23,989 bases of DNA from DATMBL01 sp035559295. Its GTDB lineage: Bacteria; Desulfobacterota; Binatia; UBA9968. Positions 1 to 8,199 of this stretch are shown here, piece after piece. The translations under genes and the position numbers were made by a program. A model generated the notes under the pieces. That model ran no database searches. It saw nothing but the letters and a program-made list of their open reading frames with translations, and was not told the DNA's origin. Numbering within the stretch: position 1 is the stretch's first letter; each line of letters opens with the position of its first letter. The stretch lies in the NCBI GenBank assembly GCA_035559295.1, contig DATMBL010000109.1, positions 1-23,989 on the forward strand, written 5' to 3'.

Positions 1-2
1 AC

Positions 3-275
3 GTCCGCCGCGCGCTCGACGAGCCCGTGACACAGATCATCGACGCCATCAGGGGAACGCTCGACAAGACGCCACCCGAGCTCGCAGCCGACATCATGGA
101 TCGCGGCATCGTGCTGGCCGGCGGCGGCGCACTGCTCCGTAATCTCGACATCCTCATCCGCGAGGAAACGGGACTGCCGGTGATGATGGCGGACGATCCC
201 CTGACGGCCGTCGTCATGGGCGCGGGAAAGGCACTCGATGAAATCTCACTTCTGAGAGAGGTGGCGGTCCACTGA
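3..275 (+). CDS. mreB: Rod shape-determining protein MreB, C-terminal part (cut by window edge)
   Basis: Only the last ~91 codons are present; the reading frame is open from base 3 and the start lies outside the window. The segment VLAGGGALLRNLD followed by EETGLPV and ADDPLTAVVMGAGKAL is the typical C-terminal subdomain of the bacterial actin homologue MreB, including the glycine-rich nucleotide-binding loop. MreB polymerises on the inner face of the cytoplasmic membrane and positions the elongasome that builds the lateral wall. The downstream genes are its known partners MreC, MreD, PBP2 and RodA, in the usual order, which confirms the call. Nothing looks truncated at the C-terminus. Confidence 0.95.
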   Translation, partial: VRRALDEPVTQIIDAIRGTLDKTPPELAADIMDRGIVLAGGGALLRNLDILIREETGLPVMMADDPLTAVVMGAGKALDEISLLREVAVH

Positions 276-324
276 AGGTCAAGCCCATCGTCCCACCCGC
301 TTGCCGGAGGCGATCGAGTCTTTC

Positions 325-1149
325 ATGCTCGCCTTTGTTCGAAAGAATCAGATCCTCATAGCCTCCTGCCTCTGCGTTCTCCTGTCGCTTTACATTATGA
401 GCGCCGCGTCCCGCGGTCGCCTGAGAGGCGATCCGGTCGGGCCTGTGCTTCTCTGGTTATTGCGGCCGTTACAAATCGCAGCCCAGGCGACCACGGCGTC
501 GGTGAAGGAGATCCAAAGGAGCTTTGGCACCGCGGCGCGGTATCGGGCGGAGAACGAAAGGCTCAAACAAAGGATTCTCGAGCTCGAGGCGGAACGAAGC
601 CGGCTTCTCGAAGCGGAGGCCACCAATCGCCGACTCAAGGAGCTGCTCGAGTTCCGCTCCCAGCTGCCGGCCCGGTCGATCACCGCTACGATCGTGGCGA
701 ACAGCGCCACCACATGGTTCGAAAGCTGCCTCATCGACAAGGGGTCGGCGGACGGGATTCGCAAGGGAATGGCTGTGGTGACCCCCCTCGGCGTCGTCGG
801 GCAGGTGGTTGCCGTAAGCGCGCGCAGCGCGAAAGTTTTGCTGATCACGGATCCCAATAGCGGCGTCGATGTGCTTGTCCAGCGGAGCCGCGCACGCGGG
901 ATCGTTTCCGGTTCACTGGGCAACGGCACGGTCATGAAGTACGTCAAGCGGAGCGAGGACGTGCAGGAAGGCGATCGGCTGGTCACGTCCGGCTTGGACG
1001 GCGTGTTCCCAAAGGGACTTCTGGTCGGAACCGTCGTTAACGTGCGGAAGCACAACCTCGGGCTTTTTCAGCATATCGAAGTTGCGCCGGCGGTGGATTC
1101 CGCGCGCAGCGAGGAAGTGTTGGTGGTGGGGAGCGCGGAGGGTTCGTAG
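325..1149 (+). CDS. mreC: Rod shape-determining protein MreC
   Basis: A 274-residue protein when started at ATG 325. An in-frame TTG at 301 would add eight residues; I prefer the ATG because GGAGG lies at 306-310, though the 14-base spacing is long and the start is uncertain. One membrane segment follows the first residues, then a charged helical stretch (roughly residues 65-110, rich in ENERLKQRILELEAER-type heptads) that fits the MreC coiled coil, then the beta-rich periplasmic domain containing VVTPLGVVGQVV and VTSGLDGVFPKGLLVG, both characteristic of MreC. MreC is a bitopic scaffold that links MreB filaments to MreD, PBP2 and RodA and activates PBP2. It lies 49 bases downstream of mreB in the same operon. 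Confidence 0.95.
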   Translation: MLAFVRKNQILIASCLCVLLSLYIMSAASRGRLRGDPVGPVLLWLLRPLQIAAQATTASVKEIQRSFGTAARYRAENERLKQRILELEAERSRLLEAEATNRRLKELLEFRSQLPARSITATIVANSATTWFESCLIDKGSADGIRKGMAVVTPLGVVGQVVAVSARSAKVLLITDPNSGVDVLVQRSRARGIVSGSLGNGTVMKYVKRSEDVQEGDRLVTSGLDGVFPKGLLVGTVVNVRKHNLGLFQHIEVAPAVDSARSEEVLVVGSAEGS

Positions 1150-1174
1150 ACCGGCTCGGAGCGGCGACTTGGAA

Positions 1175-1681
1175 ATGAAACTCTCCTTGCTGTTTTTCAT
1201 TACCGGCCTTGTACTGGTGCTTTTGCAGACGACGTTTCTCCACCTTTTGCCGCTCGGTCCGGTCGTGCCCGATCTGATTCTGGTTCTCTGTGTCTACTGG
1301 GGGCTCTACCATCCGACCCTCGGCGCCGTGCTCGGATCGTTCGCTCTCGGCTACTCGGTCGATGTCGTCTCGAGTCCGATTCTCGGCCTGAACGCGTTTG
1401 CAATGTCTCTGGTCTTCCTTGCCGTATACTTGAGTTCGCGCAATATCTGGATTCAAAGCCCGATGGTCAGCGCCGTGGTCGTGTTTCTCGCCTCGCTCAT
1501 CAAGAGCCTGGCGTTGATCGTCGTTTGGCTTGTTTTCCTGAATTCCGAGGGTGTCGTGCTCGGAGCATTGAAATACCTCGTGCTCGAAGCTCTGGTCGCG
1601 GCCGTGGTCGCGCCTTTTTTGTTCGCGTTCTTGAGGCGCGGTCAAATCTATCTGGAAAGCGCCGCCGCCGCGGCGCAGTGA
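1175..1681 (+). CDS. mreD: Rod shape-determining protein MreD
   Basis: 168 residues from ATG 1175; the open frame extends further upstream into the end of mreC, but the ATG gives the expected MreD length and puts the first membrane helix at the N-terminus. The protein is almost wholly hydrophobic with about five membrane helices. The stretch PLGPVVPDLILVLCVYWGLY, followed by a glycine-rich helix and a later GLNAFAMSLV, matches the MreD family. MreD is an inner-membrane partner of MreC in the elongasome. It starts 25 bases after mreC and ends 6 bases before mrdA, so it is co-transcribed. The alanine-rich tail at the C-terminus is low complexity and probably not functional. Confidence 0.92.
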   Translation: MKLSLLFFITGLVLVLLQTTFLHLLPLGPVVPDLILVLCVYWGLYHPTLGAVLGSFALGYSVDVVSSPILGLNAFAMSLVFLAVYLSSRNIWIQSPMVSAVVVFLASLIKSLALIVVWLVFLNSEGVVLGALKYLVLEALVAAVVAPFLFAFLRRGQIYLESAAAAAQ

Positions 1682-1687
1682 CACGCG

Positions 1688-3568
1688 ATGCCCGCATTAA
1701 CCGGCCTTGCGAAACAAGACGGCGCATCCGAACTGCGTCGGCGCGCTCGAGTTTTGTATCTACTCGTCGTGCTTGCCTTTGCCGGCCTTTTCAGCCGCTT
1801 GTTTTTTCTCCAGATCATCGACGGCGATCGGTATACCTATCTTTCGGAGAACAACCGGGTCCGATTGAAGCGAATCCCGGGCACGCGCGGCATGGTCTTC
1901 GACAACGACCGCCGGCTGCTGGTCGATAGCCGGCCTTCATTTGATTTGTTGTTCGTGCCCGAAGACGCGAGCGACCCCGAGGCCACCTTGCGCCTGCTCG
2001 CCCGGTATCTCAAGCGCGACGACGAGGAGTTCGTCGCGCTCTACCATGAGAACCGAAACCGGGCGGCGTTCGACGAAATCGTTCTGGGCCGGGACGTCGA
2101 TTGGGCGACGGTTGTGTCGGTGGAAACGCACCAGATCGACTTGCCCGGGGTGACGCTCCGGGTGCGGCCGCGGCGCAACTACGCCGACGGCCCCGCGGGA
2201 GCGCACGTTCTGGGCTATCTGGGGGAGATCGGTCCAAACCAACTAAAGGAGCTCAGGCCGCTCGGCTATACCAGCGGCGACGAAATCGGCCATTTTGGGT
2301 TGGAAAAGCAGTGGGAAGCGGTCCTGCGCGGCCGCAGCGGTGGCCAGCAGGTCGAAGTTGACGCCCTTGGGCGCAGGGTTCGAGTGCTGCACGAGGTGCC
2401 CGATGTTCCGGGCTACACGGTGCACCTCACGCTGGATCAGCGCTTGCAACAAGCGGCATTCGAGGCGCTTCAAGGCAAAGAGGGCACAATCGTCGTCCTC
2501 GATGTCCATAGCGGAGCGGTCCTCGCGATGGTGAGCGCGCCGGCATTCGACCCGAACGCGTTTGCACGCGGCATCCGACCCGATGAATGGCGCGCGCTCG
2601 TAAGGGATCGGCTGCGGCCGCTTAGCAACCGCGCAATCCAGGGACAGTACCCGCCCGGCTCCACGTTCAAGATCGTCATGGCGATTGCCGGGTTGGAGGA
2701 AGGAATGATCCAACCCGAACAGCGAATCTCAGACCCGGGTTTTTACCAGGTCGGCAACCGCGCGTTTCGCGACTGGAAGAAGGAGGGGCACGGGGCCGTC
2801 GACTTGCACAAAGCTCTGGTCGAGTCGTGCGACGTTTATTTTTATCAGGCGGGACAGCGGATCGGCATCGATAACATCGCCAAATGGGCCCGCGCGTTTG
2901 GTCTTGGCGAAAAAACCGGGATCGCTTTGGACGACGAAAAGAGCGGGTTGGTGCCGGACAGTCAGTGGAAGCGGAAACGCTTTCGCCAGCCATGGTATCC
3001 GGGTGAAACACCGTCGGTTGCCATCGGCCAGGGCTACCTCACGGTCACGCCGCTCCAGATGGTCAATATGATGGCTGCCGTCGCCAACGGCGGTATCCTG
3101 TATCGTCCTTACATCGTGAAAAGGGTCGAATCGGTCGAAGGCGCAGTTCTGCAGGAGTACGGCCCGGAAAAGATCCGTACGATCCCGGTCGCCCGGGAAA
3201 CGCTGGACCGGGTAAGAAACGCACTGTGGGATGTGGTCAAAGGGGCGGGAGGAACGGGCGGAGCGGCGCGCAGCAAGATCGTAACGATCGCGGGCAAAAC
3301 CGGCACGGCCCAGGTCGCCGAGATGCGCGGGGCTTACGTTAAAAGCGAGCAACTCTCCTATTTTATCCGCGACCATGCCTGGTTCGTCGCCTATGCTCCG
3401 GCCGAAGATCCGAAAATCGCGATCGTCACTCTGGTGGAGCACGGGGGACACGGCGGTTCGGCGGCGGCGCCGCTCGCGAAAAAAGTGATCGAGAAATACT
3501 TCGAACCGGAGCAACCCGACGCGGGCCAGCAGCAGGTCGGTTTGCAAGGAGAGATCCGTGCAAATTGA
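1688..3568 (+). CDS. mrdA: Penicillin-binding protein 2, elongasome peptidoglycan transpeptidase
   Basis: 626 residues, the normal size for PBP2. An N-terminal cytoplasmic tail and one membrane helix (about residues 20-42) are followed by the pedestal domain with the family motif GTRGMVFDNDRRLLVDSRPS, and then the transpeptidase domain. The active-site signature is complete: nucleophile S325 with K328 (STFK in YPPGSTFKI), the SxN-type motif as S380-C-D, and K537-T-G. The enzyme crosslinks lateral-wall peptidoglycan in the periplasm together with the glycosyltransferase RodA and is the target of mecillinam. It starts 6 bases after mreD and its last 11 bases overlap rodA, which suggests translational coupling of the two partner enzymes. 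No clear Shine-Dalgarno precedes the ATG, so it may depend on translation of mreD. Confidence 0.96.
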   Translation: MPALTGLAKQDGASELRRRARVLYLLVVLAFAGLFSRLFFLQIIDGDRYTYLSENNRVRLKRIPGTRGMVFDNDRRLLVDSRPSFDLLFVPEDASDPEATLRLLARYLKRDDEEFVALYHENRNRAAFDEIVLGRDVDWATVVSVETHQIDLPGVTLRVRPRRNYADGPAGAHVLGYLGEIGPNQLKELRPLGYTSGDEIGHFGLEKQWEAVLRGRSGGQQVEVDALGRRVRVLHEVPDVPGYTVHLTLDQRLQQAAFEALQGKEGTIVVLDVHSGAVLAMVSAPAFDPNAFARGIRPDEWRALVRDRLRPLSNRAIQGQYPPGSTFKIVMAIAGLEEGMIQPEQRISDPGFYQVGNRAFRDWKKEGHGAVDLHKALVESCDVYFYQAGQRIGIDNIAKWARAFGLGEKTGIALDDEKSGLVPDSQWKRKRFRQPWYPGETPSVAIGQGYLTVTPLQMVNMMAAVANGGILYRPYIVKRVESVEGAVLQEYGPEKIRTIPVARETLDRVRNALWDVVKGAGGTGGAARSKIVTIAGKTGTAQVAEMRGAYVKSEQLSYFIRDHAWFVAYAPAEDPKIAIVTLVEHGGHGGSAAAPLAKKVIEKYFEPEQPDAGQQQVGLQGEIRAN

Positions 3569-4661
3569 TCGGCGGCTGATCGCCCATTTCGACTGGACGC
3601 TGTTTCTGATGACCGCGGTCTTCGTCGCCATCGGCGCGCTGACGATCTACAGCGCGAACTACGACATCGCCGAGAAACACGCCGGTCCCTTGCCGTTCCG
3701 GCAGCTCTTCTGGTTCGCCATCGGCACGGCCGTGATGATCACCGCGGTGGCGTTCGATTACCGGCACGTCGAGAAGCTCGCCTACCCGTTCTACGCCGTC
3801 ATGCTCCTGCTGCTGGCGGCCGTGTTGTTCGTCGGGCACTCGAGCGGCGGCTCGCAACGATGGATCGATCTGGGCATCTTCAAATTGCAACCGTCGGAGC
3901 CCGCAAAACTGGCGGTGGTTTTGTTGCTCGCCAAGTATTTCCAAAACAGCGAGCCCGCTCGAGGCTATTACTTGCGGGACCTTTGGGCGCCGACGCTGCT
4001 CGTAACGCCGCTCATCTTCCTGACGCTGGTGCAACCCGACCTCGGCACCGCTATCATTCTCGGCTTGGTCTTTCTTAGCATGGTTATGATGGCGGGCCTC
4101 CGCGTGCGCTCGTTTCTCTGGTTGGCGGGTGCGGGCATGGCCCTCCTGCCTGTGGGTTGGCAGTTTCTAAGACCTTACCAGCAACAAAGGGTCTGGACAT
4201 TTTTGGATCCGGGCAGCGATCCCCTGGGCGCAGGCTACCACGTGATCCAGTCTCAGATCGCCGTCGGCTCGGGACGTCTGTTCGGCAAGGGCTTTCTCGG
4301 CGGCACGCAAAACCGCCTCGACTTCTTACCTGCGCAGCACACCGATTTTATTTTTGCCGTGTTTTCGGAAGAGTGGGGCCTGGTCGGATGCGGCGTGCTG
4401 TTGCTCCTGTACCTTGCGCTGATCGGCTATTGTCTCCGGGTGATGGAGCGCGCGCGGGATCGCCTCGGGGGCCTTTTGGTTTTCGGCATGTTGACGATCA
4501 TCTTCTGGCACCTGGTCATCAACATCTCGATGGTCACCGGACTCTTACCCGTGGTCGGCGTGCCTCTGCCGCTGATCAGCTATGGCGGATCGTCGCTGGC
4601 GTCGGTGATGTTCGCGATCGGGATCATCATGAACGTCAGCATGCGCCGCTATACGTTTTAA
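3558..4661 (+). CDS. rodA: RodA, SEDS-family peptidoglycan glycosyltransferase
   Basis: 367 residues starting from GTG 3558, which overlaps the end of mrdA by 11 bases and has GGAGA upstream. About ten membrane helices can be traced. Family landmarks include RQLFWFAIGTAVM, GGSQRWIDLGIFKLQPSEPAKLA (the SEDS signature around the first cytoplasmic loop), LVQPDLGTA and the C-terminal GVPLPLISYGGSSL. RodA polymerises lipid II into glycan strands for side-wall growth and works as a complex with PBP2, encoded immediately upstream. This is the last gene of the plus-strand shape operon; transcription converges on trxA, with a repeat-filled gap of 92 bases between them. Confidence 0.96.
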   Translation: MQIDRRLIAHFDWTLFLMTAVFVAIGALTIYSANYDIAEKHAGPLPFRQLFWFAIGTAVMITAVAFDYRHVEKLAYPFYAVMLLLLAAVLFVGHSSGGSQRWIDLGIFKLQPSEPAKLAVVLLLAKYFQNSEPARGYYLRDLWAPTLLVTPLIFLTLVQPDLGTAIILGLVFLSMVMMAGLRVRSFLWLAGAGMALLPVGWQFLRPYQQQRVWTFLDPGSDPLGAGYHVIQSQIAVGSGRLFGKGFLGGTQNRLDFLPAQHTDFIFAVFSEEWGLVGCGVLLLLYLALIGYCLRVMERARDRLGGLLVFGMLTIIFWHLVINISMVTGLLPVVGVPLPLISYGGSSLASVMFAIGIIMNVSMRRYTF

Positions 4662-4753
4662 CGGCATATGGCGTATCGCATATATGGCATATGGCTGATA
4701 CTCATGTCGCCATAGGCCATAGAGCGAAGCGAGCCATATGCTATAAGCCAACC
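4662..4753. repeat. Degenerate CATATGGC / GCCATA repeat island between convergent genes
   Basis: The gap between rodA and trxA is a patchwork of one short word. GCATATGGC occurs at 4664-4672 and again at 4687-4695, and its perfect inverse GCCATATGC lies at 4733-4741, with partial copies (GCCATAGGCCATAGAG) in between. The composition is strikingly AT-rich against the GC-rich genes on both sides. The inverted copies can fold, but neither strand has a T-run after the stem, so a classic intrinsic terminator is not supported. It may still act as a convergent transcription barrier. Confidence 0.75.
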
Positions 4754-5080
4754 TTACTGGAGCGCCTTTTCGATCGCCGTTACCAATCGCGTCTTGGGTA
4801 CCGCGCCGACAATCTGCTCGGCTACGGCGCCGCCTTTTAGAATGAGCAGGTTCGGAATGCCGCGAATCCCGTATCTCGATGCCGTCGCCGGATGGTCATC
4901 GACGTTCACCTTTGCCACTTTGAGCTTGCCGTCGTATTCGCCCGCGAGTTCTTCAATGATCGGAGCGATCGATTTGCACGGCCCGCACCACGGCGCCCAA
5001 AAATCGACCAGAACCGGCAGCTTCGATTGAAGCACCTCCGTTTCGAAATTGTTGTCACCCACCTCTGTGATCTTGCCCAT
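4754..5080 (-). CDS. trxA: Thioredoxin A
   Basis: 108 residues, the standard length. The active site is W31-C32-G33-P34-C35 within VDFWAPWCGPCK, and the cis-proline loop is GIRGIPNLLI; both are diagnostic of a cytoplasmic thioredoxin. There is no signal peptide. It reduces protein disulfides in the cytoplasm using thioredoxin reductase (not in this window) and can feed electrons to CcdA, which is encoded about 2.4 kb upstream on the same strand. A textbook Shine-Dalgarno AAGGAGG lies at 5089-5095, eight bases before the ATG, which fixes the start and suggests strong translation. The 110-base gap to pepA holds another repeat island, so trxA may have its own promoter, though I could not identify one. 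Confidence 0.96.
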   Translation of the reverse strand: MGKITEVGDNNFETEVLQSKLPVLVDFWAPWCGPCKSIAPIIEELAGEYDGKLKVAKVNVDDHPATASRYGIRGIPNLLILKGGAVAEQIVGAVPKTRLVTAIEKALQ

Positions 5081-5088
5081 GAATGGTG

Positions 5089-5095
5089 CCTCCTT
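5089..5095 (-). promoter_or_regulatory. Strong Shine-Dalgarno of trxA
   Basis: On the minus strand the sequence reads AAGGAGG with an eight-base spacer to the ATG at 5080. It is a full match to the anti-Shine-Dalgarno core and stands out because most genes in the window have weak ribosome binding sites. Confidence 0.8.
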
Positions 5096-5100
5096 GTAGA

Positions 5101-5140
5101 TTCAGACGTCGGATATCAGATATCAGAGATCAGAAACATT
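5101..5140. repeat. GATATCAG-type degenerate tandem repeat
   Basis: Between trxA and pepA the plus strand reads GGATATCAGATATCAGAGATCAG: the word ATATCAG/AGATCAG is repeated at 7-8-base steps. This AT-rich, low-complexity tract belongs to the same general kind of intergenic filler as the islands at 4662-4753 and 23046-23085. Confidence 0.6.
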
Positions 5141-5190
5141 AGCCGCTCATTCCGCTCTGACATCCACCATCTGATCTTCGACATCTGGTC

Positions 5191-6669
5191 CTATAGCGTT
5201 GATAAAAACCGCAGCAGCGTTCTTACGCCGAATCCCGTCCCGCCGCGCGCGCAGATCGGCGTCTCTTTTTCCGTAAACGCCGGGCCCGCGATATCGAGAT
5301 GCGCCCAGGGAACCTCTTCGACAAACTCCTGGAGGATCAAGGCTGCGATGATCGCTCCACCGTGCGGGCCCGCGACATTCTTCATATCGGCGACGCTGCT
5401 CTTGATGTCTTCCCGGTACTCTTTTACCAGCGGGAGCTGCCAGATTTTTTCGCCGCATTCGCGCGCCGCGTTGAGGAGCCGATCCGCGAGTGATTGGTCA
5501 TTGCTGAACAAGCCCGCCACTTCGTTCCCGAGGGCGACCATGCAGGCTCCCGTCAACGTCGCCAGATTAATGATGCAGTCCGGTTTTTGCCGCGCCGCCA
5601 GCGCCAACGCATCGGCGAGAATCAATCGGCCTTCGGCATCGGTGTTCAGAACCTCGATCGTTTTGCCGTTGAGGTAACGAATCACGTCGCCGGGTTTTTG
5701 CGCGTTTCCGCCGGGGAGATTATCGGTTGCCGGAATGTAACCGGTCACTTCAATCTCGGGCCTGAGATGCGGGAGCCGGCTCATGGCGCCGATGATCGCC
5801 GCTCCCCCGGCCATGTCGAGCTTCATGGTCTCCATCGACTTCGAAGGCTTGAGCGACAGCCCGCCCGAGTCGAAGGTGATTCCCTTGCCGACCAAAAAAA
5901 CGCGCTTACGTGCCCTAACCGGCGGCTTGTAACGGATCGTAATGAACCGCGGCTCCTCGTGGCTGCCCCGGTTGACCGCCAACAGCCCGGCCAGCTTCAT
6001 CGCTTCGATTTTCTTCTTTCCCCAGACATCGACCGATAGCCCCCGGCCGCGGCAATGCTGCGCGGCTTGTTCGCCGAGAAACCTGGCGGTTGTGACCGAG
6101 GGCGGCTCGTTCACCAGATCGCGCGCCAAGAAGACGCCAGGGATCACGTCGACCGCCTCGCGCACGGCCTTGTCGATCGCGGCGGCGCGCGTGAGGCCGG
6201 GTTTGAAGAAGGAAAGGCTTTTGAGTTCGGAGGCCGGTTTGGAATTGGAGCGGTAACGGTTGAATTGATAAGCCGCGAGGAGCATGCCCTCGACGATCGC
6301 TCCGGCGGCGGCCGCCGGCTCCCGCGTCGGCGCGAAGTAAAGCGCGATCTCCTCGGCGCCGAGGCTCGCTGCCTCTTTGCGCGCCCGGGCGGCGGCTTTG
6401 CGCCAGGTGTGCGCATCGACCTCCGTGTCTCTTCCGAGCCCCACGAGCAGCACGTGTCCGGCCGGCACGGCGCCTCCGGTGGCATGAAGCAACGTGCTCC
6501 CTTCCGCGCCCGTAAACTTGCTCTTCTCGATCCGCTCGCGCAGCCTGCCCCTGAGATGGCGATCCAACGCGCGGATCACCGGCTCGTCGAGCTTTCTCTC
6601 GTGGACTGGAATGACCACAAGCTCGCTCTTAACCGTTTCGATCCCGGCGTCTCTAAATCTCGGTTCCAT
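5191..6669 (-). CDS. pepA: Leucyl aminopeptidase (M17 family, PepA)
   Basis: 492 residues, typical for the family. All metal and catalytic residues of the M17 enzymes can be placed: K262 and D267 in GKGITFDSGG, K274, D285 in KLDMAGGAA, and D344, E346 and R348 in NTDAEGRL; their spacing is identical to that of E. coli PepA. The protein is a cytoplasmic, two-metal hexameric exopeptidase that removes N-terminal residues, preferably leucine, in peptide turnover. In E. coli PepA also binds DNA in site-specific recombination; that role cannot be read from this sequence. It starts 11 bases after folE and is presumably co-transcribed with it. The ATG has a poor Shine-Dalgarno, consistent with coupling to folE. 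Confidence 0.96.
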   Translation of the reverse strand: MEPRFRDAGIETVKSELVVIPVHERKLDEPVIRALDRHLRGRLRERIEKSKFTGAEGSTLLHATGGAVPAGHVLLVGLGRDTEVDAHTWRKAAARARKEAASLGAEEIALYFAPTREPAAAAGAIVEGMLLAAYQFNRYRSNSKPASELKSLSFFKPGLTRAAAIDKAVREAVDVIPGVFLARDLVNEPPSVTTARFLGEQAAQHCRGRGLSVDVWGKKKIEAMKLAGLLAVNRGSHEEPRFITIRYKPPVRARKRVFLVGKGITFDSGGLSLKPSKSMETMKLDMAGGAAIIGAMSRLPHLRPEIEVTGYIPATDNLPGGNAQKPGDVIRYLNGKTIEVLNTDAEGRLILADALALAARQKPDCIINLATLTGACMVALGNEVAGLFSNDQSLADRLLNAARECGEKIWQLPLVKEYREDIKSSVADMKNVAGPHGGAIIAALILQEFVEEVPWAHLDIAGPAFTEKETPICARGGTGFGVRTLLRFLSTL

Positions 6670-6680
6670 CTAAAAGTGAA

Positions 6681-7244
6681 TCAGCTTTTTGGGCGTATGA
6701 GATTCATGAACTCGTTGCGGGTCTCGAGCCGGGTGCGAAACGCGCCCAGGAGCGAGCTGGTGATGATCAGCGAATTCTGTTTCTCAACGCCGCGCATTCT
6801 CATGCACAGGTGCTCTGCCTCGATCACCACCGCCACCCCCAGCGGGTCGAGCTTTTCCATGATCGTCGTGGCGATCTGGTTCGTCAACCGCTCCTGTACC
6901 TGCAGTCTGCGGGCGTAGACATCGACCAAGCGCGCGAGCTTGGAGATGCCGACGATCTTGTGATGTGGAATGTAGGCGACGTGCGCCTTGCCGAAGAACG
7001 GCAATAAGTGATGCTCACAGAGCGAGTAGAAGTCGATGTCCTTTTGCACGATCATTTCTTCGTAATCTTCGGTGAAAAGGGCATCGTTGATGACCTGTTC
7101 GGGATTCATCTTGTAGCCTTGCGTAAGAAAGCTGAGCGCTTGCGCGACCCGATGCGGCGTATGGACCAGTCCTTCGCGATCGGGGTCTTCGCCAAGCGCC
7201 TTGAGAATGAGCCGGACTTGTTCTTCCATTTCTGTCTTGCGCAC
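6681..7244 (-). CDS. folE: GTP cyclohydrolase I
   Basis: 187 residues from GTG 7244; an in-frame ATG at 7229 (residue 6, giving MEEQVRLIL) is an equally good start and neither has a convincing Shine-Dalgarno. The zinc ligands are C76 and H79 in SLCEHHLLPF and C147 in HLCMRMRG, at the same relative spacing as in E. coli FolE, and GISKLARLVDVYARR is the family signature. The enzyme converts GTP to 7,8-dihydroneopterin triphosphate, the first step towards tetrahydrofolate (and queuosine precursors). The substrate-binding GISKL and the C-terminal TRNEF tail are intact. It precedes pepA by 11 bases; a 217-base gap with an inverted repeat separates it from ccdA. Confidence 0.96.
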   Translation of the reverse strand: MRKTEMEEQVRLILKALGEDPDREGLVHTPHRVAQALSFLTQGYKMNPEQVINDALFTEDYEEMIVQKDIDFYSLCEHHLLPFFGKAHVAYIPHHKIVGISKLARLVDVYARRLQVQERLTNQIATTIMEKLDPLGVAVVIEAEHLCMRMRGVEKQNSLIITSSLLGAFRTRLETRNEFMNLIRPKS

Positions 7245-7299
7245 GGGATCGGATCCGGACGATTTTGTGCTTCGGCTAGAGTACGGACCGGACGCAAAC

Positions 7300-7330
7300 G
7301 GTTAGCGAAATCTAACACTTAGCGCTAACC
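7300..7330. promoter_or_regulatory. Inverted repeat upstream of folE (possible operator)
   Basis: GGTTAGCG at 7300-7307 is matched by its perfect inverse CGCTAACC at 7323-7330, with 15 bases between them. It lies about 60-90 bases ahead of the folE start in the only sizeable gap of this block. No T-run follows, so a terminator is not supported; an operator for a dimeric regulator is possible. The rest of 7245-7461 shows no gene and no convincing promoter to my eye. Confidence 0.3.
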
Positions 7331-7461
7331 AAATCAAATAATTGCGCCGCCGGCGCCGCTTGAATCCCAGCGAAACCCGTCGTGCGCCGCGTTGGTGATC
7401 GGTCGAAGTGTCACACCGAACGAAATCTGGAAGCGACACCAAGGGCCCAAGACCGCAGCGG

Positions 7462-8199
7462 CTAGAGCCGCCTGAGCAGCCAGTCGGGCGTGAAGCGCAA
7501 GGCATAGGTGTTGAGCAACGTCATATAATCGCTCAACAAGAGCAGGCCGGCAATGATGAGCAAGCAACCGCCGGCTACATGAAAGCCTTGGATGTAGCGG
7601 CGGAACGAGCTGGAGAAGTGAAAAAACGAGTTGACCGCTAGCGCGCTTAAAAGAAACGGCAGAGCCAACCCCGCGGCGTAACTTGCAAGCAGGAGAGTCC
7701 CGCGTCCAAGCGCCGCGGAACTCCCGGCGAGCGCAAGAACCGCGCCCAGAATCGGCCCGACGCAAGGCGTCCAGGCAACCGCAAAGGTGATACCCACGAG
7801 CACCGAGCCCAAGTAACCGGCGGGCTTGTCCTTCAAGCTAAATTGAAAGTAGCGCTCCAGGGCGGGGATTTTGAAAAGCCCAACGAGGTAAAGACCGACA
7901 CCGACGACAAACAGCCCCCCAATGACACGGATGACGTCGCGATAGCCGAGAAAGAGCGCGCCGAGGAGACTGGCGGAAGCGCCGAGAGAGACGAAAACAA
8001 GCGAGAAACCCGCGACAAAGCCGATCGCGTTGAGCGCGACACGGCGCCGGATCGGGCCCAGCGCCTGATCGCTGCGCATGCTTTCGAGCGAAACGCCGGA
8101 AATGAACGAAAGGTAAGACGGGATCAACGGTAGCACGCACGGGGAGAGAAACGAAAAAATGCCGGCGGCAAAGGCGACGAAGACGTTAACGTCGGCCAT
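7462..8199 (-). CDS. ccdA: CcdA-type thiol:disulfide electron transporter (cytochrome c biogenesis)
   Basis: 245 residues with about six membrane helices. The two redox cysteines that define CcdA and the DsbD membrane domain are present: C21 in SFLSPCVLPLIPSYLSF and C146 in AWTPCVGPI, in the first and fourth helices. CcdA passes reducing equivalents from cytoplasmic thioredoxin across the membrane to periplasmic thioredoxin-like proteins used in cytochrome c maturation. Its ATG lies inside the last codons of the upstream TlpA-like gene (14-base overlap), so the donor and acceptor are translationally coupled. Thioredoxin A in the same minus-strand block is the likely cytoplasmic electron source. 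The symbol is given for the family; substrate partners are inferred. Confidence 0.93.
   Translation of the reverse strand: MADVNVFVAFAAGIFSFLSPCVLPLIPSYLSFISGVSLESMRSDQALGPIRRRVALNAIGFVAGFSLVFVSLGASASLLGALFLGYRDVIRVIGGLFVVGVGLYLVGLFKIPALERYFQFSLKDKPAGYLGSVLVGITFAVAWTPCVGPILGAVLALAGSSAALGRGTLLLASYAAGLALPFLLSALAVNSFFHFSSSFRRYIQGFHVAGGCLLIIAGLLLLSDYMTLLNTYALRFTPDWLLRRL

Noticed and set aside
4662..4753. Bidirectional intrinsic terminator between rodA and trxA
   Set aside because: Inverted copies exist but stems are AT-rich and interrupted, and neither side has a T-run; classed as a repeat instead.
4157..4840. Open frame overlapping rodA and running into the repeat island
   Set aside because: It lies in another frame of rodA, whose membrane helices and signatures are intact, and its end is made of repeat sequence.
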